From Roseospira marina (GTDB lineage Bacteria; Pseudomonadota; Alphaproteobacteria; Rhodospirillales; Rhodospirillaceae), in assembly GCF_014197855.1 (NCBI RefSeq), contig NZ_JACIGJ010000005.1, forward strand, positions 186,001 through 250,000: a stretch of DNA of 64,000 nucleotides, given 5' to 3'. Each line of letters begins with the position of its first letter. Within the stretch, counting starts at the first letter, position 1. Made by a program: the position numbers and the translations under genes. Positions 55,185 to 64,000 of the stretch are shown piece after piece. The notes beneath the pieces were generated by a model. That model saw nothing but the letters and a program-made list of their open reading frames with translations, did not search any database and had not been told where the DNA came from.

Positions 55185-55225
55185 AAAAAACCTCATCCCG
55201 AACGCCCTGATAGGGGCGGCGGGAT
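55185..55225 (-). terminator. intrinsic terminator after hpnN
   Basis: Minus strand: ATCCCG (55225-55220) pairs with CGGGAT (55200-55195) around an inner GCCC/GGGC stem, followed by GAGG and six T (A-run 55185-55190). About 80 nt past the hpnN stop. The adjoining TTTTTTAC-CA-GTAAAAAA palindrome (about 55173-55190) may give it activity in both directions. Confidence 0.75.
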
Positions 55226-55304
55226 CTCGAGAGGGGGCAAACCGGCCGCGTTGCCAAGATCAACGGCTTGGCATCGTCTTTGACGCAGATTTGCTTTACG
55301 CGGC

Positions 55305-57944
55305 CTAAAAACCCACATCCTTGCGGCTCGGCCACAGGGCCAGCAGCGCCGGCAACACACCCAGCGTGCACACCAGCGTCAGCCCGATGGCGATGGTCAG
55401 CAGCACGCCCATGCTCGCTGTGCCGGGGTGGCTCGACGCGGCGATGGAGCCGAACGATCCGATCGTCGTCAGGGCGCTGAACACCACCGCGCGGGGTGTG
55501 CTGCTGGTCATGGCGTGGCTCACGTCGGCCTCGGCGCGCTCCCGGTGCACCAGATGGATCGCGCTCGCCACGCCCAGGCCGAACAGCAGCGGCAGCACGA
55601 TCACGTTGGCGAAGTTGAACGGCAGGTCGAACAGCGCCGCCGTGGCGACGGTCAGCAGCGCGGCCAGCGTCAGCGGGGCGTAGACCAGCAGAATATCGCG
55701 CAGCCGGCGCAGCGTGACCGCCAGGACCAGGGTGATTCCGACCAGGGCGAGTCCGGCGGCCTCTGCGAAGGCACGCATGACGGTGCGGCCGGATTCTCGG
55801 ATCAGCACGGGGGAGCCGGTGGCGGTCGGCACTTCGGCGCGGACGGCGTCGACGAACTGGGCGAGCTGGCCAGGGTCGCGCGGGTCGCGCGCGGGCCGGA
55901 CTTCCACCCGGGCGCGTCCATCGGCGGCGAGATAGCGGCCACGGAGTGCCTCCGGAAGGTCGTCCAGCGTGACCGGACCGGCGGCCAGGGTCTCCCGCAG
56001 GCGGGTCAGCATGGGCGGCAGATCGCCGGTCAGGGCCTCCGCCACCCGGGCCAGGGTGTCCGGCTCCAGCTGGTTCAGGGCGTTCGTGAGGCGGCCGGCG
56101 GCGGCTTGCGTGACCGGATCGGCCTCGGATGCCGCCGCGATGCGGGCCAGCGCCGTCGTCAGCGCGTCGCGCGCCTGCCGGCGTTCGGCCGCGTCGGGGG
56201 CGGGCCGGGGCTCTTGCGCCAGGGCCGGGCCGAGGAACAGGGCCATGTCCTGTATGACCATCAGCTTCTCGTCCTGGTCCGCCGGCACCAGATCGCGCGC
56301 CGTGATGGCACTGGAGACCTCGGGCAGGGCGGCGACCCGGTCCGCCAGGGCGTCGGCCGCGTCCAGATCGTCTGCCAGGATGTCCATGGTGTAGGGGGTG
56401 ACGCGGGGGTCCTTCAGCAGGTCGAACAGCGTGGCGACGGACTCGGTGCCGCGATCGCGCAGGTTCAGCGGATCGAAGTCGAAGCGGGCCCCCGGGGCCA
56501 ACGCCACCGCGCCGATCCCCAGCGCCAGGGCCACCAGCGCGACCGTGCGGGCGTGGCGGCGCAAGGCGCCTTCCAGGCGGCCGGCCCAGCGTCCGGCGGG
56601 ATCGCCGCCCGTCCCGGCGTTGCGGGCGGGGCGCACCGGCCATTGCCCCAGCAGCGCCGGGGGCACGGTCAGGTTGGCGATGAAGGCGACAATCATGCCC
56701 ATGCCGGAGATGAGGCCGAGCTGCGCCAAGCCGCGGTAATCCGTCGGAAGGAACGACAGGAAGGCAATGGCGGCGGCGACGGCGCACAGGGCGAGCCCCG
56801 GTCCCACGCCGCGCGCGGCTGCCCGCAGGGCGGCACGGTTGTCGGCGGGCGTCGGTCCCGGATTCCGGTCCCGCTCCTCCTTGTAGCGCAGGCCGAAGTG
56901 AATGCCGAAATCCACCGACAGGCCGATGAACAGCACGGCGAAGGCGACCGAGATCATGTTCAGCGTGCCCACGGCCAGGGCCGCCAGCCCGGCCGTCCAG
57001 CACAGGCCGACGATCAGCGTGACCACGGTGGCCAGGATCAGGCGGGGCGAGCGCAGCCCGAGGACCAGCAACGAGACGACCGCGACGAAGGTGATGGCGC
57101 CGGCGACGTCCATGCCGGTCTGCACGCTGCCCAGCTCCTCGCTTTCCATGGCCGCCGAGCCGGTCAGCCGGACCCGTACCCCATTCTCCGGCGTCAGACC
57201 GAGGTCCTGGGCGGTGGCGCGGATGGCCCGCATCGCGTCGCCGGCCGGCGTCAGGCTGCCAAACGATCGTTTGGGCTTGGCGAGGATCAGGTGCCGGGCC
57301 GCCGCCACGCCGCCCGCGTCCCCCTGGATGAGGGCGCGCCAATCGAGGCGGGCGGCGGTGTCGCCTTCGCTCTGCGCGGTCGTGACCGCTGCCATGCGGT
57401 CAAGCACGGGGCCGAGGGGCAGGGCCACGCCGTCCAGGCCACCCGCCGTGATCTGGTCGGCGGCGTCGCCCATCAGGTCGGCGAGGCCGCGCAACGACGG
57501 GTCGCGCCACAGCGTGCCCAGGAACGGCTGCGCCTCCGCCAGCGTGTCGGACAGGGCATAGACTTCGTCCAGCGACAGGAACAGCAGGCCGTTGCGGCGG
57601 AAGAACGGGTCTCCGGCCAGATCGGACACGAAGGCGAACAGGCCGTCGCGCTGCGCCAGGGCCTCTGTCAGGCGCGCGGCGGCCTGATCGGCCTGGGTGG
57701 CGGTGGCGGCGTCGATCACGATCACCAACTCGCCGCCGAGCTGGGGGAAGGCGTCCTTCATCGCGCGGTTCTGCTGCTGGAACGGCAGGTCGGGGTCCAG
57801 CATGGTCGAGGTGTCGGTCGACACGCCGATGCGCGTCGTGACGGCCCACAGGGACAGCGCGGTCAGCAGGGCGACCAGGGCCAACACGCCCCAGCGGTAG
57901 CGGCGGGCCGTGTCGACCCAGGCGGCCAGGGCGGCGGCGATCAT
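55305..57944 (-). CDS. hpnN: hopanoid transporter HpnN (RND/MMPL family)
   Basis: 879 aa RND-type exporter with 12 predicted membrane helices in two halves, each led by a large periplasmic domain. Helix 4-type signatures appear as FIGLSVDFGIHFGLRYKEERD and, in the second half, LLFGLGVASAIHLVHRERAE; N-terminal VSTDTSTMLDPDLPFQQQN is typical of HpnN. It moves hopanoids from the inner to the outer membrane. Complements the hpnH/hpnA genes 8 kb away. First ATG used; thiE ends 24 nt upstream, so thiE and hpnN are probably co-transcribed. Confidence 0.92.
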   Translation of the reverse strand: MIAAALAAWVDTARRYRWGVLALVALLTALSLWAVTTRIGVSTDTSTMLDPDLPFQQQNRAMKDAFPQLGGELVIVIDAATATQADQAAARLTEALAQRDGLFAFVSDLAGDPFFRRNGLLFLSLDEVYALSDTLAEAQPFLGTLWRDPSLRGLADLMGDAADQITAGGLDGVALPLGPVLDRMAAVTTAQSEGDTAARLDWRALIQGDAGGVAAARHLILAKPKRSFGSLTPAGDAMRAIRATAQDLGLTPENGVRVRLTGSAAMESEELGSVQTGMDVAGAITFVAVVSLLVLGLRSPRLILATVVTLIVGLCWTAGLAALAVGTLNMISVAFAVLFIGLSVDFGIHFGLRYKEERDRNPGPTPADNRAALRAAARGVGPGLALCAVAAAIAFLSFLPTDYRGLAQLGLISGMGMIVAFIANLTVPPALLGQWPVRPARNAGTGGDPAGRWAGRLEGALRRHARTVALVALALGIGAVALAPGARFDFDPLNLRDRGTESVATLFDLLKDPRVTPYTMDILADDLDAADALADRVAALPEVSSAITARDLVPADQDEKLMVIQDMALFLGPALAQEPRPAPDAAERRQARDALTTALARIAAASEADPVTQAAAGRLTNALNQLEPDTLARVAEALTGDLPPMLTRLRETLAAGPVTLDDLPEALRGRYLAADGRARVEVRPARDPRDPGQLAQFVDAVRAEVPTATGSPVLIRESGRTVMRAFAEAAGLALVGITLVLAVTLRRLRDILLVYAPLTLAALLTVATAALFDLPFNFANVIVLPLLFGLGVASAIHLVHRERAEADVSHAMTSSTPRAVVFSALTTIGSFGSIAASSHPGTASMGVLLTIAIGLTLVCTLGVLPALLALWPSRKDVGF

Positions 57945-57968
57945 GGTGGCGAGTCCTGTTGGTGCGGG

Positions 57969-58637
57969 TTAGCTGGGCTCGCGGTCGGGCGAGTGAGCGT
58001 CCATTAGGGCATTGAAGCGGGCGACGGCGGCCTTGGGGCCCTCCGGATGGTCCCAGACCCCGGCGCAGACCGCCAGGAAGTCGGCGCCGGCCTCGATCAG
58101 CGGCTGGGCGTTGTCCACCAAAATGCCGCCGATGGCGACGGACGGGACCAGCATGTCCTGCGCCCACCACTGCAACAGCTCAATGTCCGCGCGGGTTTTG
58201 GTGTCCTTGGTCTCGGTCGGGAAGAAGGCCCCGAAGGCGACGTAGTCGGCGCCGCCTTCGCCGGCCTCCATGGCCAGATGGCGGGAGTCGTGGCAGGTCA
58301 CGCCCACGACACCGTCGGCGCCCACAACGGCGCGGGCGTCGTCGAGGGAGGCGTCCTCCTGCCCCACATGCACGCCGTCGCAGCCGGTCTCCACCGCCAG
58401 ATCCGGGCGGTCGTTCAGGATGACCGCGACGTCGCGCGCCTGGGCCAAGGGGACCAGCACGGCGGCCACGCGGCGCACGGTGTCGTCGTCTACCTCCTTC
58501 AGGCGGATCTGAAGGCATGCGACATCGCCGCCGTCCAGGGCGTCGGACAGTTGGGTGGCGAAGGCCTCCACGTCGTCGATGCGGGGCGGGGTGATGAGGT
58601 ACAGGCGGCAGCGGTCTTCGGGGGTGCGGGCGGCCAT
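57969..58637 (-). CDS. thiE: thiamine phosphate synthase
   Basis: 222 aa TIM-barrel enzyme that joins the pyrimidine and thiazole moieties of thiamine. RLYLITPP at the N-terminus, [52 protein letters not shown] and AIGGI match ThiE. No thiamine (TPP) riboswitch is seen in the 60 nt upstream. Upstream of hpnN and downstream of a glycosyltransferase on the same strand. Confidence 0.92.
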   Translation of the reverse strand: MAARTPEDRCRLYLITPPRIDDVEAFATQLSDALDGGDVACLQIRLKEVDDDTVRRVAAVLVPLAQARDVAVILNDRPDLAVETGCDGVHVGQEDASLDDARAVVGADGVVGVTCHDSRHLAMEAGEGGADYVAFGAFFPTETKDTKTRADIELLQWWAQDMLVPSVAIGGILVDNAQPLIEAGADFLAVCAGVWDHPEGPKAAVARFNALMDAHSPDREPS

Positions 58638-58697
58638 GCCGGGAAAGCCTTTTCGGGATGATGAGACGGCGCGAAAAACGTTGAGACGGCGCGGAGA

Positions 58698-59729
58698 TTA
58701 GCGGTCCCGCTCCATCTGGTCCAGAAACGCGCGGTAGCGGGCGATCACCGACGCCTGGGAGAATTCGGCCGCGACCCGCTCGGCGCCACGCCCGACCAGA
58801 TGGGCCGCCAAATCGGGGCTGTCGAGCACCCGCCGCAGCGCGCGGGCGAGGGCGTCGGCATCGTCCTTCGGCACCAGCAGGGCGTCCTCGCCGTTGCGGA
58901 CCATCTCCGCCGGGCCGGCGGCGTCGGCGACGACCAGGGGCTTGTCATGCGCCCAGGCCTCGACCGTGACCGTCCCGTTGGGTTCGTAGCGGGAGGGGAA
59001 CACGACCACATCAGCGGCGCGCATCAGCGCCGTGCGGTCGCTGCGCCAGCCGAGGAAGCGCACCCGATCCGCGACGCCCAGCGCGGCGGCCAGGGCCTCC
59101 AGGTCCGCGCGGTCCGGCCCCTCGCCGGCGATCCAGAGGTGCGCGCCCGGCACGTCGGCCACGGCCTGCAGCAACACGTCCAGCCCCTTGGCGGGGTGCA
59201 GCCGGCCCAGCGCCAGCAGAAGGGGCGCGTCCGCCGGGGTGCCGAGGTCGGCGCGGGACACTGGCGCGGCGGTCTCGTCCACGACACAGAAGTTCGGGAT
59301 GTAGTGCACGCGGCGCTCCGGCCAGCCGCCGTCCAGGATATGGCGACGAATGCCGGGGATGATGGCGATCAGGTGATCGAAGCCCTTGTAGTACTTCAGA
59401 TCATAGTACCCGCCCAGACGCGCGGTGCGCAGCCAGGGGCCCCGCGGAAGCTTGGCGGCGGCCCGGTTCATCCAGGCCATGGCGACCGTGGTTCGGCTGG
59501 CCATCATGGACCGCCGGAGCATCTGGGGCGTCCACAGGTCCAGGCGGCCGCCGAACGGCGCCGTGTCGACCCGGCAGCCGGCGGCGCGCAGGGTGGCGAC
59601 CCGGTCCGGATGGTTGCGGAGGATGAAGGATTGCGTCACGCCGTCCGCCTCCAGGGCGACCGCCAGCGTGGTGAAGAACGTCTCGGCGCCGCCGTGGGCC
59701 GCGCCGGCCATGACCTGGGTAAGATGCAT
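58698..59729 (-). CDS. GT4-family glycosyltransferase
   Basis: 343 aa GT-B glycosyltransferase. N-terminal MAGAAHGGAETFFTTLAVAL, donor-domain LLALGRLHPAKGLDVLLQAV, GEGPDRADLEALAAALGV and PSRYEPNGTVTVEAWAHDKPLVV (E-x7-E region). ATG 59729 is chosen over the frame start at 59804; the extension is Arg/Pro-rich and unsupported. Acceptor and sugar unknown; lipopolysaccharide, capsule or hopanoid glycosylation are possibilities. Lies between ecm and thiE on the same strand. Confidence 0.85.
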   Translation of the reverse strand: MHLTQVMAGAAHGGAETFFTTLAVALEADGVTQSFILRNHPDRVATLRAAGCRVDTAPFGGRLDLWTPQMLRRSMMASRTTVAMAWMNRAAAKLPRGPWLRTARLGGYYDLKYYKGFDHLIAIIPGIRRHILDGGWPERRVHYIPNFCVVDETAAPVSRADLGTPADAPLLLALGRLHPAKGLDVLLQAVADVPGAHLWIAGEGPDRADLEALAAALGVADRVRFLGWRSDRTALMRAADVVVFPSRYEPNGTVTVEAWAHDKPLVVADAAGPAEMVRNGEDALLVPKDDADALARALRRVLDSPDLAAHLVGRGAERVAAEFSQASVIARYRAFLDQMERDR

Positions 59730-59833
59730 CGAAGCGGCGGGGTCCTCTCGACCGGATCGGGGCTCGGACGGGGCGGTATACCGCGTCCGGGCCCTCCGGG
59801 TCACGCCGCTTTCGTGTCGAACGCGAGACCGCC

Positions 59834-61849
59834 TTACGCCGCGCGCTGCTGGTCGGGATCGATGATGGTCACGATGTCGTCCATGATGGCGGTGACGTCG
59901 TAGTCCTTCGGGGTGTAGATGCGCGCCACCCCGGCGGCGAGCAGGGTGCGCTCGTCTTCCGGCGGGATGATGCCGCCCGCGACCACCGGAATGTCGCCCA
60001 GCCCGGCGGCCCGCATGCGGGTCAGCACGTCGGTGATGAGCGGCACGTGCGAGCCCGACAGGATCGACAGTCCGACGACGTGCACGCTTTCCTCCAGCGC
60101 TGCGTTGACGATCTGCGCCGGGGTTAGGCGGATGCCCTCGTAGACCACCTCCATGCCGGCGTCACGGGCGCGCACGGCGATCTGTTCGGCGCCGTTGGAG
60201 TGCCCGTCGAGGCCCGGCTTGCCGACCAGGATCTTGACCCGGCGGCCCAGGCGGGCCGAGACGTCCTCGACCCGGGCGCGGACGGCCGTCATGCGCTCTC
60301 CGGCCGTGGCTTCCCCGGCGGAGCGGGCCACGCCCGTGGGGGCCCGGTACTCGCCGAAGATGTCGCGCAGCGTCTGGCCCCATTCCCCGGTCGTCACCCC
60401 GGCGTGGGCGCAGGCGATGGACGGTTCCATGATGTTGCGGCCCTCGCGCGCCGCCGCCGACAGGTCGGCGAGCGCCGCCTGCACCGCCGCGTCGTCGCGC
60501 TGGGCGCGCCAGGCCTTCAGGGACTCGATCTGCTCCCGCTCCGCGTCCGGATCGACCGCCATGATGGCGCCCTCGCCGGCGGACAGGGGGCTGGGCGCGG
60601 CCTCAGTATACTTGTTCACGCCCACCACGGTCATGTCACCGTTCTCAATGGCGGCGAGGCGCTGGGTGTTCGATTCGACCAGCTTCTGCTTCATGTAGCT
60701 GGATTCGACCGCTGGGACGGCGCCGCCCATGGCCTCGATCCGGTCCAGTTCGGCGCGGGCCTGCTCCTTCAGCGCCTCGACCTTGCGGGTGATCTCGGCG
60801 GAGCCGTCGAAGATGTCGCCGTACTCCAGCAGGTCGGTCTCGAAGGCGACGATCTGTTGCAGGCGCAGCGACCACTGCTGGTCCCAGGGGCGGGGCAGGC
60901 CCAGCGCCTCGTTCCAGGCCGGCAACTGCACGGCGCGGGCGCGGGCGTTCTTGGACAGCACGACCGCCAGCATTTCCAGGAGAATACGATAGACGTTGTT
61001 CTCCGGCTGCTGCTCCGTCAGGCCCAGGCTGTTGACCTGCACGCCGTAGCGGAAGCGGCGGTATTTTTCGTTCTCGACCCCATAGCGCTCCCGGCACATC
61101 TCGTCCCACAGTTCGGCGAACGCGCGCATCTTGCACAACTCGGTGACGAAGCGGATGCCGGCGTTCACGAAGAAGCTGATACGCCCGACCACGACCGGGA
61201 AGTCCTCCGACGGGACCTGTCCGGAATCCCGCACCGTGTCCAGCACGGCGCGCGCGGTCGCCAGGGCGTAGGCCAGCTCCTGCTCCGGAGTCGCGCCCGC
61301 CTCCTGCAGGTGATACGAGCAGACGTTGGTCGGGTTCCACTTGGGGACCTGCTTATAGGTAAAGGCGATGACGTCGTTGATCAGCCGCATCGAGGGTTCG
61401 GGCGGGAAGATGTAGGTCCCGCGCGACAGGTATTCCTTGATGATGTCGTTCTGCACCGTGCCCTGAAGCTGGTCGCGCGCTGCGCCCTGCTTCTCCGCCG
61501 CCGCGATGTACAGCGACAGCAGCCACGCCGCCGGCGCGTTGATGGTCATCGACGTGTTCATCTTGGCCAGCGGGATGCCGTCGAACAGCGTCATCATGTC
61601 GCCCAGGTGGCAGATCGGCACGCCCACCTTGCCGACCTCGCCCGTCGCCAACACATGATCGGAGTCATAGCCCGTCTGGGTCGGCAGGTCGAACGCCACC
61701 GACAGCCCGGTCTGCCCGCGCGCAAGATTCGTTCGATAGAGTTCGTTCGACGCCTTGGCCGAGGAATGGCCCGAATAGGTCCGGAACAGCCAGGGTTTAT
61801 CGCGCTGCGGTGCAGCAGACGGGGTGCGGGGCGCGGGCGTGCCGGTCAT
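59834..61849 (-). CDS. ecm: (2R)-ethylmalonyl-CoA mutase (B12-dependent)
   Basis: 671 aa single-chain coenzyme-B12 mutase. Catalytic barrel: KPWLFRTYSGHSSAKASNELYR, GLSVAFDLPTQTGYDSDH, DTIRINDV-type region MRLINDVIAFT and NPTNVCSYHLQEAGAT. C-terminal B12 domain: GKPGLDGHSNGAEQ (D-x-H-x2-G) and GLSILSGSH. The barrel resembles MeaA rather than methylmalonyl-CoA mutase. It converts ethylmalonyl-CoA to methylsuccinyl-CoA in the ethylmalonyl-CoA pathway for acetyl-CoA assimilation. ATG 61849 is preferred (GGAG 6 nt upstream) to ATG 61861. Divergent from ccr, which makes its substrate. Confidence 0.93.
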   Translation of the reverse strand: MTGTPAPRTPSAAPQRDKPWLFRTYSGHSSAKASNELYRTNLARGQTGLSVAFDLPTQTGYDSDHVLATGEVGKVGVPICHLGDMMTLFDGIPLAKMNTSMTINAPAAWLLSLYIAAAEKQGAARDQLQGTVQNDIIKEYLSRGTYIFPPEPSMRLINDVIAFTYKQVPKWNPTNVCSYHLQEAGATPEQELAYALATARAVLDTVRDSGQVPSEDFPVVVGRISFFVNAGIRFVTELCKMRAFAELWDEMCRERYGVENEKYRRFRYGVQVNSLGLTEQQPENNVYRILLEMLAVVLSKNARARAVQLPAWNEALGLPRPWDQQWSLRLQQIVAFETDLLEYGDIFDGSAEITRKVEALKEQARAELDRIEAMGGAVPAVESSYMKQKLVESNTQRLAAIENGDMTVVGVNKYTEAAPSPLSAGEGAIMAVDPDAEREQIESLKAWRAQRDDAAVQAALADLSAAAREGRNIMEPSIACAHAGVTTGEWGQTLRDIFGEYRAPTGVARSAGEATAGERMTAVRARVEDVSARLGRRVKILVGKPGLDGHSNGAEQIAVRARDAGMEVVYEGIRLTPAQIVNAALEESVHVVGLSILSGSHVPLITDVLTRMRAAGLGDIPVVAGGIIPPEDERTLLAAGVARIYTPKDYDVTAIMDDIVTIIDPDQQRAA

Positions 61850-62098
61850 ACGTGTCTCCATCCCTGCGGGTATAATGTCTGTATGTTCGCGTTTTTGGGC
61901 GGTGTTTCTGGAACGAAAATTACTCGATCCCTTTGTTAAGCGAAATTATTTACCACTTTGTGCATTGCGATGGAAGCCTGAAGTCGGTATAGCCTGAATC
62001 CGACGAAAACGCTGGGCACACGCTGTTCGCAGGTGCCGCATGACCCGGCGAAGGGGCCGGCGGCCCGCACGATCAGTGTCAACAGGGAGTGTCGAACC
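61850..62098. promoter_or_regulatory. divergent ecm/ccr control region
   Basis: About 250 nt, markedly AT-richer around 61905-61965 than the neighbouring genes. It must hold the promoters of both genes. A CTTTG-rich stretch (CCCTTTGTTAAGC and CCACTTTGTGCATTG) may be a regulator site; in Paracoccus and corynebacteria RamB-type factors control acetate genes through TTTGC-containing sites, but this match is loose. No confident promoter. Confidence 0.4.
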
Positions 62099-63382
62099 AT
62101 GTCCACCGCCACCGCGGATATCGTCGAGCTGCGACCGGATCGAGAGACCAAGGATCTGTACGAACTGGGCGAAATCCCGCCCCTCGGCCATGTGCCCAAG
62201 CAGATGTACGCCTGGGCCATCCGCCGGGATCGGCACGGTCCCCCGGACACCGCGATGCAGGTCGAAGTCGTTGACGTTCCGACTCTGGAATCGCACGACG
62301 TTCTGGTGATGGTGATGGCGGCCGGCGTCAATTACAACGGCATTTGGGCCGCCCTGGGCGAGCCGGTGTCGGTGTTCGACGTCCACAAGCAGGAGTACCA
62401 CATCGCGGGTTCCGACTGCGCCGGCATCATCTGGGCCGTGGGCTCGCAGGTGAAGCGCTGGAAGGTCGGCGACGAGGTCGTGGTGCACTGCAACCAGGAC
62501 GACGGCGACGACGAGGAGTGCAACGGCGGTGACCCGATGTTCTCCGCCAGTCAGCGCATCTGGGGCTACGAGACGCCGGACGGCTCCTTCTGCCAGTTCA
62601 CCCGCGTGCAGGCGCAGCAGCTCATGAAGCGGCCGCAGCACCTGACCTGGGAGGAAAGTGCGTGCTACACGCTGACGCTGGCGACCGCCTACCGAATGCT
62701 GTTCGGCCACCGCCCGCACGTGCTGCGGCCGGGCCAGAACGTGCTGGTCTGGGGCGCGTCGGGCGGCCTGGGCGCGATGGCGGTGCAGCTTTGCGCGGTG
62801 TCGGGTGCGAACGCCATCGGCGTCATCTCCGACGAATCCAAGCGGGACTTCGTCATGTCGCTGGGCGCCAAGGGCGTCATCAACCGCAAGGACTTCAACT
62901 GCTGGGGCCGGCTGCCGGACGTCAACGGACCGGAGTTCAAGGCCTATATGAAGGAGTCCTATAAGTTCGGCCGCGCCATCTGGGAGTACACCGGCAAGGG
63001 CAACGACGTCGACATGGTGTTCGAGCACCCGGGCGAGCAGACCTTCCCAGTTTCCACCCTGGTGGTGAAGCGCGGCGGCATGGTGGTGTTCTGCGCTGGC
63101 ACGACCGGCTTCAACATCACCTTCGACGCCCGCTTCGTCTGGATGCGGCAAAAGCGCATCCAGGGCAGCCACTTCGCGAACCTGATGCAGGCCTCGCAGG
63201 CCAACCAGCTTGTCATCGAGCGGCGCCTGGATCCCTGCATGTCCGAGGTGTTCTCCTGGGAGCAAATCCCCTATGCCCACATGAAGATGTGGAAGAATGA
63301 GCATAAGCCGGGGAACATGGCTGTGATGGTGCAGGCCGTGAAGCCGGGCCGCCGCACCGTTGAAGAGTGCCTGGAGGGCTGA
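62099..63382 (+). CDS. ccr: crotonyl-CoA carboxylase/reductase
   Basis: 427 aa MDR-superfamily enzyme that reductively carboxylates crotonyl-CoA with NADPH and CO2 to ethylmalonyl-CoA, the key step of the ethylmalonyl-CoA pathway. Characteristic: KDLYELGEIPPLGHVPKQMYAWAIRRDRHGPP, NYNGIWAALGEPVSVFDVHKQEYHIAGSDCAG, the nucleotide motif WGASGGLGAMAVQLC and NCWGRLPDV. ATG 62099 has AGGGAG 9 nt upstream; the frame from 62033 is rejected. Followed 76 nt later by mcd. Confidence 0.96.
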   Translation: MSTATADIVELRPDRETKDLYELGEIPPLGHVPKQMYAWAIRRDRHGPPDTAMQVEVVDVPTLESHDVLVMVMAAGVNYNGIWAALGEPVSVFDVHKQEYHIAGSDCAGIIWAVGSQVKRWKVGDEVVVHCNQDDGDDEECNGGDPMFSASQRIWGYETPDGSFCQFTRVQAQQLMKRPQHLTWEESACYTLTLATAYRMLFGHRPHVLRPGQNVLVWGASGGLGAMAVQLCAVSGANAIGVISDESKRDFVMSLGAKGVINRKDFNCWGRLPDVNGPEFKAYMKESYKFGRAIWEYTGKGNDVDMVFEHPGEQTFPVSTLVVKRGGMVVFCAGTTGFNITFDARFVWMRQKRIQGSHFANLMQASQANQLVIERRLDPCMSEVFSWEQIPYAHMKMWKNEHKPGNMAVMVQAVKPGRRTVEECLEG

Positions 63383-63458
63383 GGCCGCTCTTTATTCCTT
63401 TCGCTTTGGGAGGCCGCCCGGGAGGACCGAGTCCGGGTGGCCATTTCAGGGGACGACC

Positions 63459-64000
63459 ATGTCTGGACCACTCATTATTCAGGACCTTCTGCACACCTGC
63501 GAGCGCTCGTACGAGACCGCGCGGCAGGTCCTTGGCGCCATCCGCGATCATCTGGCCAAGAAGGTCAGCGGCGAGGACGGCAAGCTCGACCCCGGCATCC
63601 TGGAGCGCGAGCAGCACGCGACCCATGGCTTCGCGTGGTTTGCGACCTATGTCACCGCGCTGGGGGAAATGCTGGCCTGGGCCAAGCGCCTGGAGGCGGA
63701 GGACAAACTGGGCGAGCTGGAGCAACTCATCCTTCAGGCCGCGTTCTCCGAGTACCTGCATCAGATCTTCGGCGGCGTGCCGATGAGCCAAGGTGAGTTC
63801 ATCCGGCTCGCTGACTTCGGCATCGAGGTGCGCGAGCGCAAGGCGCTGCAGACGCCCTACACGACCCTGCTGCGGGAGCATGGGTTCACCGCCGCGTGCA
63901 AGGCGCGCATCGCGGAACTGACCCAGGACGGCAACTTCGGCGCCCTTGCCATGGAGGACGAGACCCTCGATCTCGTGCGCGACCAGTTCCGCCGCTTCGT
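63459..64000 (+). CDS. mcd: (2S)-methylsuccinyl-CoA dehydrogenase, 5' part
   Basis: At least 180 codons, open to the end of the window, starting MSGPLIIQDLLHTCERSYET with AGGGGA 5 nt before the ATG. The helical N-terminal region (HATHGFAWFATYVTALGEMLAWAKRLE, SEYLHQIFGGVPMSQGEFIR) is the extra domain that precedes the acyl-CoA dehydrogenase core in Mcd and sets it apart from ordinary acyl-CoA dehydrogenases. Mcd oxidises methylsuccinyl-CoA to mesaconyl-CoA, the step after Ecm. The catalytic domain lies beyond the window. Confidence 0.9.
   Translation, partial: MSGPLIIQDLLHTCERSYETARQVLGAIRDHLAKKVSGEDGKLDPGILEREQHATHGFAWFATYVTALGEMLAWAKRLEAEDKLGELEQLILQAAFSEYLHQIFGGVPMSQGEFIRLADFGIEVRERKALQTPYTTLLREHGFTAACKARIAELTQDGNFGALAMEDETLDLVRDQFRRF

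Noticed and set aside
61862-61880. TATAAT at 61871 as a ccr promoter -10
   Set aside because: No -35 element at the right spacing on the plus strand, and it would lie about 230 nt upstream of ccr, next to the ecm start.

Overview
The window is a GC-rich (roughly two-thirds G+C by eye) alphaproteobacterial chromosome segment, most likely from the Rhodospirillales. The evidence is a DivL-type pseudokinase, the ethylmalonyl-CoA pathway set ecm/ccr/mcd in the order I recall from Rhodospirillum, hopanoid genes (hpnH, hpnA, hpnN), a soxXYZAB cluster without soxCD and a poly-3-hydroxybutyrate-type acetoacetyl-CoA reductase. A sulfur-oxidising purple phototroph or a close relative would fit, but no photosynthesis gene lies here and the genus is not determined. 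I saw no tRNA, rRNA, CRISPR array, insertion sequence or prophage.

Layout. 0-12.7 kb, minus strand: divL; phaB; a carboxylate-uptake and activation operon (tctCBA, acyl/oxalyl-type CoA ligase, ketopantoate-reductase-like enzyme); a TVP38 membrane protein coupled to a mercuric-reductase-like flavoprotein. 12.8-19.3 kb, plus strand: rpmH (54-nt-spaced promoter upstream), rnpA, yidD, yidC, engB, argB, a strong terminator, tolB. 19.5-22.5 kb: three overlapping genes for a sulfotransferase, a GT4 glycosyltransferase and a DUF2334-type deacetylase. 22.6-31.8 kb: a sulfosugar (sulfoquinovose-type) catabolic operon on the minus strand with a divergent DeoR-family regulator. 31.9-32.0 kb: a probable small RNA with a strong minus-strand terminator. 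32.4-37.2 kb: dnaN, recF, gyrB (no dnaA). 37.2-44 kb: sox cluster. 44-45.3 kb: a small coupled module of unknown function with an XRE regulator. 45.5-49 kb: hpnH, ispH, hpnA. 49.1-55 kb: cpoB, tilS, ftsH, folP and a zinc-ribbon membrane protein. 55.3-59.7 kb, minus: hpnN, thiE, glycosyltransferase. 59.8-64 kb: divergent ecm / ccr-mcd; mcd runs off the end.

The most notable system is at 22.6-31.8 kb. Its aldolase closely resembles Escherichia coli YihT (sulfofructose-1-phosphate aldolase). It travels with a YihV-like PfkB kinase, a YihU-like beta-hydroxyacid dehydrogenase, a YihR-like mutarotase and a YihW/CsqR-like DeoR regulator: a sulfo-Embden-Meyerhof-Parnas pathway. The usual sulfoquinovose isomerase (YihS), sulfoquinovosidase (YihQ) and GPH-family transporters are absent. 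In their place are a zinc-dependent sorbitol-dehydrogenase-type enzyme and two MFS transporters of other families. This may be a variant that enters the pathway through a polyol or by a redox route instead of an aldose-ketose isomerase.

Start codons were chosen from Shine-Dalgarno (SD) placement, signal peptides and family length; several differ from the longest open frame. All homology statements come from recognising sequences by eye and memory, not from searches.
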